Part shown: positions 26,101 through 38,100 of the stretch, one piece after another
Numbering within the stretch: position 1 is the first letter of the stretch
Layout: each line of letters opens with the position of its first letter
DNA from: Limnoperna fortunei
Lineage: Eukaryota > Mollusca > Bivalvia > Mytilida > Modiolidae
Reading direction: 5' to 3'
Assembly (NCBI GenBank): GCA_944474755.1
Contig: OX104116.1
Span: 6,885,547 to 6,949,546, forward strand
Length of the DNA stretch: 64,000 nucleotides
Position numbers and translations under genes: made by a program
Notes under the pieces: generated by a model
What the model was told of the DNA's origin: nothing
What the model saw: only the letters and a program-made list of their open reading frames with translations
Database searches by the model: none

Positions 26101-29100
26101 TGAACAACATAGGGCAAATAAGACCTCTGAACAACATAGGGCAAAGAGGACCACTGAACGTGGTGAGTATGACCAATAGAAATATAGGGCAAATAGGACC
26201 TCTGAACAACATAGGGCAAAGAGGACCACTGAACAACATAGGGCAATGAGGACCACTGAACGTGGTGAGTATGACCAATAGAAATATAGGGCAGATAGGA
26301 CCTCTGAACAACATAGGGCAAATAGGACCTCTGAACAACATAGGGCAAAGAGGACCACTGAACAACATAGGGCAATGAGGACCACTGAACGTGGTGAGTA
26401 TGACCAATAGAAATATAGGGCAGATAGGACCTCTGAACAACATAGGGCAAATAAGACCTCTGAACAACATAGGGCAAATAAGACCTCTGAACAACATAGG
26501 GCAAAGAGGACCACTGAACGTGGTGAGTATGACCAATACAAACATAGGGCAAATAGGACCTCTGAACAACATAGGGCAAATAGGACCTCTGAACAACATA
26601 GGGCAAAAAGGACCTCTGAACAACATAGGGCAAATAGGACCTCTGAACGTGGTGAGTATGACCATAACAAACATAGGGCAAATAGGACCTCTGAACAACA
26701 TAGGGCAAATAGGACCTCTGAACAACATAGGGCAAAGAGGACCTCTGAACAACATAGGGCAAATAGGACCTCTGAACGTGGTGAGTATGACCATAACAAA
26801 CATAGGGCAAATAGGACCTCTGAACAACATAGGGCAAATAGGACCTCTGAACAACATAGGGCAAAGAGGACCTCTGAACAACATAGGGCAAATAGGACCT
26901 CTGAACGTGGTGAGTATGACCATAACAAACATAGGGCAAATAGGACCTCTGAACAACATAGGGCAAATAGGACCTCTGAACAACATAGGGCAAATAGGAC
27001 CTCTGAACAACATAGGGCAAAAAGGACCACTGAACGTGGTGAGTATGACCAATACAAACATAGGGCAGATAGGACCTCTGAACAACATAGGGCAAAGATG
27101 ACCTCTGAACAACATAAGGCAAAGAGGACCTCTGAACGTGGTGAGTATGACCATAACAAACATAGGGCAAATAGGACCTCTGAACAACATAGGGCAAATA
27201 GGACCTCTGAACAACATAGGGCAAAGAGGACCTCTGAACAACATAGGGCAAATAGGACCTCTGAACGTGGTGAGTATGACCATAACAAACATAGGGCAAA
27301 TAGGACCTCTGAACAACATATGGCAAATAGGACCTCTGAACAACATAGGGCAAAGAGGACCACTGAACAACATAGGGCAATGAGGACCACTGAACGTGGT
27401 GAGTATGACCAATAGAAATATAGGGCAGATAGGACCTCTGAACAACATAGGGCAAATAAGACCTCTGAACAACATAGGGCAAATAAGACCTCTGAACAAC
27501 ATAGGGCAAAGAGGACCACTGAACGTGGTGAGTATGACCAATACAAACATAGGCAAATAGGACCTCTGAACAACATAGGGCAAATACGACCTCTGAACAA
27601 CATAGGGCAAAGAGGACCACTGAACGTGGTGAGTATGACCAATACAAACATAGGGCAAATAGGACCTCTGAACAACATAGGGCAAAAAGGACCACTGAAC
27701 GTGGTGAGTATGACCAATACAAACATAGGCAAAGATGACCTCTGAACAACATAAGGCAAAGAGGACCTCTGAACGTGGTGAGTATGACCATAACAAACAT
27801 AGGGCAAATAGGACCTCTGAACAACATAGGGCAAATAGGACCTCTGAACAACATAGGGCAAAGAGGACCTCTGAACAACATAGGGCAAATAGGACCTCTG
27901 AACGTGGTGAGTATGACCAATACAAACATAGGGCAGATAGGACCTCTGAACAACATAGGGCAAAGAGGACCACTGAACGTGGTGAGTATGACCATAACAA
28001 ACATAGGGCAAATAGGACCTCTGAACAACATAAGGCAAAGAGGACCACTGAACGTGGTGAGTATGACCATAACAAACATAGGGCAAATAGGACCTCTGAA
28101 CAAAACAGGGCAAAGAGGACCACTGAACGTGGTGAGTATGACCATTACAAACATAGGGCAAATAGGACCTCTGAACGAGATGAGTATGACCAATACAAAC
28201 ATAGGGCAAATAGGACCTCTGAACAACATAGGGCAAAAAGGACCTCTGAACAACATAGGGCAAATAAAACTGATGAATGTGGTGAGTATGAACATAAAAT
28301 ACATTTTTTTGTAGATTGGTTTTAGATTTGTGTATGTGTATGTTTGTTTGCATCAGTATATGTAGTCATTCCTTGACTTTCAGCTCTTGTTTATAATGCC
28401 CATTAATGTATTACTCACACCCAATCAAAAGTGACTCTGAATTACAGCAAATAAACTGTAACCTACTAGACTGCTTTTTTCGATACTCGTTCAAGCTGAT
28501 CACATGACCCAGTCTGATCACATGACCCAGGTTGATCACATAACCCAGGCTGATCACATGACCCAGGCTTATCACATGGCCCAGGCTGATCACATGACCC
28601 AGACTGATCACATGGCCCAGACTGATCACACGACCCAGGCTGATCACATGACCCAGACTGATCACATGGCCCGACTGATCACATGACCCAGACTGATCAC
28701 ATGGCCCAGGCTGATCACATGACCCAGACTGATCACATTACCCAGGCTGATCTCATGACCCAGGCTTATCACATGACCCAAGCTGATCACATGACCCAGA
28801 CTGATCACATGACCCAGGCTTATCACATGGTCCAGGCTGATCAAATGACCCAGACTGATCACATTGCCCAGACTGATCACATGACCCAGGCTGATCACAT
28901 GGCCCAGGCAGGTTACATGACCCAGACTGATCACATGACCCAGACTGATCACATGACCTAAGCTGATCACATGGCCCAGGCAAATCACATGACCCAGACT
29001 GATCACATGACCCAGGCTGATTACATGACCCAGACTGATCACATGGCCAAGGCAGATCACATGACCCAGACTGATCACATGACCCAGCCTGATCACATGA

Positions 29101-32100
29101 CCCAGGCTGATCACATATCCCAGGCTGATCACTGACCCAGGCTGATCACATGGCCCAGGCAGATCACATGACCCAGACTGATCACATGACCCAGATTGAT
29201 CACATGACCCAGGCAGATCACATGACCCAGACTGATCACATGGCCCAAGCTGATCACATGGCCCAGGCTGATCACATGGCCCATGCTGATCACATGACCC
29301 AGGCTGACCACATGAACCAGACTGATCACATGACCCAGACTGATCACATGACCCAAGCTGATCACATGACCCAGACAGATCACTTGGCCCAGGCAGATCA
29401 CATGACCCAGACTGATCACATGGCCCAGGCAGATCACATGACCCAGACTGATCACATGACCCAGACTGGTCACATGATCCAGGTAGATAACATGACCCAG
29501 ACTGATCACATGACCCAGACTGATCACATTACCCAGGCTGATCACATGACCCAGGCTTATCACATGAATAAAGCTGATCACATGACCCAGACTGATCACA
29601 TGACCCAGGCTTATCACATGGTCCAGGCTGATCAAATGACCCAGACTGATCACATTGCCCAGACTGATCACATGACCCAGGCTGATCACATGGCCCAGGC
29701 AGGTCACATGACCCAGACTGATCACATGACCCAGACTGATCACATGACCTAAGCTGATCACATGGCCCAGGCAAATCACATGACCCAGACTGATCACATG
29801 ACCCAGGCTGATTACATGACCCAGACTGATCACATGGCCCAGGCAGATCACATGACACAGACTGATCACATGACCCAGCCTGATCACATGACCCAGGCTG
29901 ATCACATGACCCAGGCTGATCACTGACCCAGGCTAATCACATGGCCCAGGCAGATCACATGACCCAGACTGATCACATGACCCAGATTGATCACATGACC
30001 CAGGCAGATCACATGACCCAGACTGATCACATGGCCCAAGCTGATCACATGGCCCAGGCTGATCACATGGCCCATGCTGATCACATGACCCAGGCTGACC
30101 ACATGAACCAGACTGATCACATGACCCAGACTGATCACATGACCCAAGCTGATCACATGACCCAGACAGATCACTTGGCCCAGGCAGATCACATGACCCA
30201 GACTGATCACATGGCCCAGGCAGATCACATGACCCAGGCAGATCACATGACCCAGACTGATCACATGACCCAGATTGATCACATGACCCAGGCAGATCAC
30301 ATGACCCAGACTGATCACATGGCCCAAGCTGATCACATGGCCCAGGCTGATCACATGGCCCATGCTGATCACATGACCCAGGCTGACCACATGAACCAGA
30401 CTGATCACATGACCCAGACTGATCACATGACCCAAGCTGATCACATGACCCAGACAGATCACTTGGCCCAGGCAGATCACATGACCCAGACTGATCACAT
30501 GGCCCAGGCAGATCACATGACCCAGACTGATCACATGACCCAGACTGATCACATGATCCAGGTAGATAACATGACCCAGACTGATCACATGACCCAGACT
30601 GATCACATGACCCAGACTGATCACATGGCCCAGGCTGATCACATGGCCCAGGCTGATCACATGACCCAGGCTGATCACATGGCCCAGGCTGATCACATGA
30701 CCCAGGCTGATCACATGACCCAGGCTGATCACAAGGCCCAGGCTGATCACATGATGTTTTGAGCAAAAAAAGTTAGCATTATACACTGCTGATTGCGGTA
30801 GTACGAAATTTCCTAGACAATTGTCATGGATAGAGAAGAACCTTTTATTGTGTTATTGTGTTACAATTTGATCTGAGGGAAAATTATTTGTAATCATCCC
30901 TTGACTTAAAGCTTACATTATATAAGTCAGTTTCCTATTTGTTCTTATATTTGGTTGAGTTCTGAAATCTGTGGTTTGTCTGTTCTGTGAAATCCAACAA
31001 GAACTAGTGTTCCATAAATAATTAATACACAGTATTCTGGTTCTAAATATAGAATATGCAATAGTATCTGTTGGTAGCATATAAACCGTCAATATAAATA
31101 CTAAGGGTATACATATGTGATCATTCAGATGCATGTGTTTACTGGTACCAGCTAACTTAGGAGTCTAACCTGCTTCCTTATATAACACCTAGATGTTATT
31201 ATGAAGCTTGCTGGTACCAGCTAACTTAGGGGTGTAACCTGTTTCCCTATATAACAACTAGATGTTATAATTAAACTTGCTGGTACCAGCTAACTTAAGG
31301 GTGTAACCTGCTTCCCTATATAACACTAAAAGCAAAACAAAAGCTGGAAATGGAGTATAAGCTCATTTAAACAACAACAAAACATCTCAACTGCTGTATC
31401 CTGCTTGATTCACTGCCATGTAAATCATGTTGTTATGGGTACAGTACCAAATACATGAATTAATGTTTACTATTTTCTTGACTAAACTTGTTGGATTGTC
31501 TGGAAACTTTACAACTAACTTTCGCACACAATACAGATAGAATCTTAGCATCAAAGTTACTAGTACCAATGTCAAGTAGCATTACACTATATTATAGGTG
31601 GAAGCCATGAAAGACATGAAAGGAAGTCAAGCGAAGACAATGACAAAGAGGAACAGAAATCTGAGTCTACAACATTCTTTATTTGGTCTGATTCACGAGA
31701 CAACATTAAAGCTGTAAAAAGAGACATAGATAAGTTGGTGGAGACACAGTACAAAGTAAAAAAATTGACAGATTATGATAAAGTTGTAAAGAATTTAAAA
31801 AATGACAAGGTGAGTTCCAAGAAGATAGAAAATCTTCTCCAGATTGCCTGGCACTGTACTGTATATTGGGTGTGACAGCTCTCACAGCAGAACAATCAAA
31901 GTAATTTGTCCCAAAACAGTTTCCAGGATGAGACAGCTAGGTACCATCCCAAGAATGTTTATTATTAATTGTTTACTTATAATTTTAGAACAAACAGATT
32001 ATATATTTTCCACAGGCACTTGGGGTCAGGAATTTTTTTATATGGAATAAAATGCCAATAAATGAGTTTACAGTGTGTATTCACTCGTTTGGTAACTAGT

Positions 32101-35100
32101 CTGACATGTCTCATTGTAAATATATGGACCCCAGAAAAATAATTAATTTCTCTTTATTATATAACAACAAGGCATGAATCTTATCCAAGTTTTATAAATA
32201 GCTCAAGTTTTATTTACTGGAATCCCCACGTTTTATTTAAAAAGCATACGGTTCCAAGTGTCCAGTCAGGAATAAGCTATGTCCGTTTAATATTCTCTTA
32301 ATAACTACCACTTAACTGCACTATGTTATATCATATGTCATTAAATTTGGTGTTTTCTTCTATCTAAGGGGAGATAATTGGACTTGAAAGATTTGATAAA
32401 AATTCTGAAATAAACATTTGATGAAATATGGTGGATTAGGGGTAATTTTGTGAAAATGACACAAGGGAAAAATTACCTGTTTTCATGATCTCATGGACTC
32501 CATCACTAATGGAAGTAAGGGTCCCACTGCTTTAAAATAGTTAGAAATCAGATTTTTCAGTATCTAGTGTATCTGCAAGGTGTTGTACTTTTAGCCCACC
32601 AAATGCCATTCCAAATATGTGGTGCAATTTTTTTAATTGACTTTTTGTTATAATAAACTAATAGGCAAAACCATTGAGGTCTCAGTCCTAATGACAAAAC
32701 CATTGAGGTCTCAGTCCTAATGACAAAACCATTGAGGTCTCAGTCCTAATGACAAAACCATTGTGGTCTCAGTCCTAATGACAAAACCATTGAGGTCTCA
32801 GTCCTAATGACAAAACCATTGAGGTCTCAGTCCTAATGACAAAACCATTGAGGTCTCAGTCCTAATGACAAAACCATTGAGGTCTCAGTCCTAATGACAA
32901 AACCATTGAGGTCTCAGTCCTAATGACAAAACCATTGAGGTCTCAGTCCTAATGACAAAACCATTGAGGTCTCAGTCCTAATGACAAAACCATTGAGGTC
33001 TCAGTCCTAATGACAAAACCATTGAGGTCTCAGTCCTAATGACAAAACCATTGAGGTCTCAGTCCTAATGACAAAACCATTGAGGTCTCAGTCCTAATGA
33101 CAAAACCATTGAGGTCTCAGTCCTAATGACAAAACCATTGAGGTCTCAGTCCTAATGACAAAACCATTGAGGTCTCAGTCCTAATGACAAAACCATTGAG
33201 GTCTCAGTCCTAATGACAAAACCATTGAGGTCTCAGTCCTAATGACAAAACCATTGAGGTCTCAGTCCTAATGACAAAACCATTGAGGTCTCAGTCCTAA
33301 TGACATAATTATATGTATTTAGATCACTCTAACATATCTCTATGTGGATTACACTAAGATCAAGAAATTTCTGTATGTGGGTCACATTAATGATGACTTT
33401 CTGTATCTACCTATTTTAAAACAGAATTTTCTCAAATTCAGAACAGCTTTAAGAACCAGTGTAAGACATACAAATGTTAAAAATATGTTTAAATAAAATG
33501 AGATCAAAGATAGCAAGGGTATAAAATTTACTATGTCAGACATTTTGTCTACCCAGGACTTCATCACTGAAGCTCAAACCCAAATATATTTAAAAATCCA
33601 AATAAGCAGGATATTAAAATATGTTTTAAATGATCATGAGAGGAGATTTAATCTTTTAAGAAATATTGTTTGTTTGTTTGTTTGAATGGTGTTTTAACGC
33701 CACTTTCAGCAATTTTTCAGCTATTTCATGGCGTCCAGTTTTTATTGGGGGAGGAAGCCGGAGTACCCAGAGAGAACCCCCGACCTGCGGTAGGAAAACT
33801 GACTATACTTGTCAATTAAGATTGGAGTCGAATACACCCTGCCTGCAATGAGAATCTAACCCGCAATCTCACTGTTGACAGACCACGTGATCAATAGTAG
33901 ACGAACTACCTTGACCACTCGGTCACCGAGGCCCCTTAAGTAATATTAACCAGTCTAAAAAAAAATTTAATAAAATAAAAAGAGATAGCATTGGTTCTGT
34001 AGTGCAAATTGAATTTTAACTGTAGTGCTAGCTCTTTTTATTTTTTTAGACTGTGGTTAAAATTTCTTAAAAGATAAAATAGCTGTCTTACAATGTTAAA
34101 TTCCCTTAGAAACAGTCACGGATGATTTGTGACATGGAAACGAAAATGACATAGTATGAAATATGGACAGGGTATCCTTGGAAAATTTATTCTAGTGGAT
34201 TTTAGTTATACAAAGGTACAATTTGTAATAATGAAAAAATGCTAGCAAAAAACTGAGTGCCCACGGGATGTGACTGAGTGCCCACGGGATGTGACTGAGT
34301 GCCCACGGGATGTGACTGAGTGCCCACGGGATGTGACTGAGTGCCCACGGGATGTGACTGAGTGCCCACGGGATGTGACTGAGTGCCCACGGGATGTGAC
34401 TGAGTGCCCACGGGATGATGTGACTGAGTGCCCACGGGATGTGACTGAGTGCCCACGGGATGTGACTGAGTGCCCACGGGATGATACTGAGTGCCCACGG
34501 GATGTGACTGAGTGCCCACGGGATGTGACTGAGTGCCCACGGGATGATGTGACTGAGTGCCCACGGGATGTGACTGAGTGCCCATGGGATGTGACTGAGT
34601 GCCCATGGGATGTGACTGAGTGCCCACGGGATGATGTGACTGAGTGCCCACGGGATGTGACTGAGTGCCCACGGGATGATGTGACTGAGTGCCCACGGGA
34701 TGATGTGACTGAGTGCCCACGGGATGTGACTGAGTGCCCACGGGATGATGTGACTGAGTGCCCACTGGATGATGTGACTGAGTGCCCACGGGATGTGACT
34801 GAGTGCCCACGGGATGATGTGACTGAGTGCCCACGGGATGTGACTGAGTGCCCACGGGATGTGACTGAGTGCCCACGGGATGATGTGACTGAGTGCCCAT
34901 GGGATGTGACTGAGTGCCCACGGGATGTGACTGAGTGCCCACGGGATGTGACTGAGTGCCCACGGGATGATGTGACTGAGTGCCCACGGGATGTGACTGA
35001 GTGCCCACGGGATGTGACTGAGTGCCCACGGGATGTGACTGAGTGCCCATGGGATGTGACTGAGTGCCCATGGGATGTGACTGAGTGCCCACGGGATGTG

Positions 35101-38100
35101 ACTGAGTGCCCACGGGATGTGACTGAGTGCCCACGGGATGTGACTGAGTGCCCACGGGATGTGACTGAGTGCCCACGGGATGATGTGACTGAGTGCCCAC
35201 GGGATGTGACTGAGTGTGACTGAGTGCCCACGGGATGTGACTGAGTGCCCACGGGATGTGACTGAGTGCCCACGGGATGTGACTGAGTGTATAGTTTAAA
35301 TTTATTGACTCTATGTTTGCAAGAGATATGTCATAGAAATGCAAAAATGACGAAACAAAGTACTATGAACTACTTCATTGATTCAGTCAAAGTACTCTAG
35401 CCTGTATGACACACATATGTAAGGATTGACTTCTTCATTTTCAGTTGCGTGACTTTGCCAGGGAACACAATGTAAAAATAAAGCTGGATAATGGTACTGT
35501 TAAAATATCTGGTGCTGACACAAATGTGTCGAAGGCACATGAAGCAGTGAGTTCCTACCTACGTAAGGAAGAAAAAGAGATGGAATCAAAAGAACAAGCT
35601 AAAGCAATGTCTGACTATGTTCACTGGTACTATAAAGACCCTGCTACCGATAAATTTAAACCATTCAAGTATGAAGATAATATAATCATAGAAAAAGAGT
35701 ACAAGAATAAGTCTCCAACTGCTAAAATAAAAGATAGTAAGGGGGTTTGGTACACTATAGACTTCCACACCATGCAGGAAACCTGCTCAGACAGACCTAA
35801 CACGAAGATTAAAGTTGAACGGAGACTTAAAGAACAAGACAAAAGTAAAAACATACATACTATCTATTTGTTTGTTTTAAATTTAATTAACATAGTTTTT
35901 AATACTGTATTAGTTTCTACTAAGTGTTTTCCCAAGTGAAATGGATCCAGGCTGTAGTTAGATATAAAACATTTATCAGAGAAACACTGTACCCAGTAAC
36001 ATATGTACCATTACCTAGGATAAGCATGAGTTGGAAATACCACAAAATTTACAAAATGATTTTGTTTCTTTTTATGTTGTTAAATTGAAAATTTAAATGG
36101 AAAAAGGTCTTTAAAAAAATAGTATTACAGGTGATATAAAAAGCAGTAAAACCTATTAATCTTATTTTAACTTATATTTAAATCATGTGATATGATAAGA
36201 ATTTTTTGTTCTAGTAAGGGAACCTGTCATGGCAGGTGCAGAAAGACAAAAATGCCTTAACATTGTTTTCGTTCTGAAATGCAACATAGCGTTCAAAAGG
36301 CCTAGCTTACTTCTACCTCGTTTAAAATTGTCCAGTCTTTCGACACATTTATGTATATAGTACTTGATCATTTTAGGTGGTGTGTTGGGTGTTAAATTAC
36401 CGGATACTTGGGTCCAAATGAAGCCCTCACAACATCTACATGAAGAGCTGCTGTCTCCAGGAAATAAAGAATATGACAGAGTAAACACAGAATTCAAAAA
36501 GAGTGGTGGAACTGGCACTATTGTTAAGGTACTTTAAAACCCTTAAGATTTTCTTGCAACTGAAGAGAATTACATGTATATTCAAATGGTTTCATTTAAT
36601 AATTGAAGAGAAGTTATCAGGGGTAGTAGAGCCAATAGTGACAGGGGATGGTACAATAGTGACAGGGGGTGGTACAATAGTGACAGGGGGTAGTAGTGCC
36701 AATAGTGACAGGGGATGGTACAATAGTGACAAGGGGTGGTACAATAGTGACAGGGGGTGGTAGAGCCAATAGTGACAGGGGGTGGTAGTGCCAATAGTGA
36801 CAGGTGATGGTACAATAGTGACAGGGGGTAGTAGTGCCAATAGTGACAGGGGATGGTACAATAGTGACAGGGGGTAGTAGTGCCAATAGTGACAGGGGAT
36901 GGTACAATAGTGACAAGGGGTGGTACAATAGTGACAGGGGGTGATACAATAGTGACAGGGGATGGTACAATAGTGACAGGGGGTAGTAGTGCCAATAGTG
37001 ACATGGGATGGTACAATAATGACAGGGGGTGGTAGTGCCGATAGTGACAGGGGGTGGTAGTGCCAATAGTGACAGGGGATAGTACAATAGTGACAGGGGG
37101 TAGTAGTGCCAATAGTGACAGGGGGTGGTAGTGCCAATAGTGACAGGGGATGGTACAATAGTGACAGGGGGTGGTAGTGCCGATAGTGACAGGGGGTGGT
37201 AGTGCCAATAGTGACAGGGGATGGTACAATAGTGACAGGGGGTAGTAGTGCCAATAGTGACAGGGGATGGTACAATAGTGACAGGGGGTAGTAGTGCCAA
37301 TAGTGACAGGGGATGGTAGTGCCAATAGTGACAGGGGATGGTACAATAGTGACAGGGGGTGGTACAATAGTGACAGGGGATGGTACAATAGTGACAGGGG
37401 GTAGTAGTGCCAATAGTGACAGGGGATGGTACAATAGTGACAGGGGGTAGTAGTGCCAATAGTTACAGAGGGTGGTAGTGCCAATAGTGACAGGGGATGG
37501 TACAATAGTGACAGGGGGTAGTAGTGCCAATAGTGACAGGGGGTGGTAGTGCCAATAGTGACAGGGGATGGTACAATAGTGACAGGGGGTGGTAGTGCCA
37601 ATAGTGACAGGGGGTAGTAGTGCCAATAGTCACAGGGGGTAGTAGTGCCAATAGTGACAGGGGGTAGTAGTTCCAATAGTGATAGGGGTAGTAGTGCCAA
37701 TAGTGACCAATGGTAGTAGTGCCAATAGTGACAGGGGGTGGTAGTGCCAATAGTGACAGGGGGTGGTAGTGCCAATAGTGACAGGGGATGGTACAATAGT
37801 GACAGGGGGTAGTAGTGCCAATAGTGACAAGGGGTAGTAGTGCCAATAGTAACAGGGGGTAGTAGTGCCAATAGTGACAGGGGTAGTAGTGTCAATAGTG
37901 ACAGGGGATGGTACAATAGTGACAGGGGGTAGTAGTGCCAATAGTGACAGGGGATGGTACAATAGTGACAGTGGGTAGTGCCAATAGTCACAGGGGGTAG
38001 TAGTGCCAATAGTGACAGGGGGTAGTAGTTCCAATAGTGATAGGGGTAGTAGTGCCAATAGTGACCAATGGTAGTAGTGCCAATAGTGACATGGGATGGT

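Noticed and set aside
23417..28304. Very long minus-strand open frames (1568, 1187 and 845 codons)
   Set aside because: They are readings of the 27/48-bp array in three frames. Unit lengths divide by three and the units lack stops on that strand. The 'proteins' are simple repeats (LFALCCSEV, LPYVVQRSY, CPMLFRGPI) and overlap each other and the intron.
23392..30757. CRISPR-like arrays of short repeats
   Set aside because: Units are contiguous with no unique spacers, and the DNA is eukaryotic.
28411..30786. Hexapeptide repeat frames (ADHMTQ, VISLGH, CDQSGS)
   Set aside because: 18-bp array open in every frame on both strands; intronic and without start context or similarity.
33837..33936. tRNA gene in the SINE tail
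   Set aside because: There are short tRNA-like box resemblances, but no cloverleaf could be drawn; left as SINE.
34202..35344. TECPRDV and SHPVGTQ repeat proteins
   Set aside because: 21/24-bp intronic array read in different frames.
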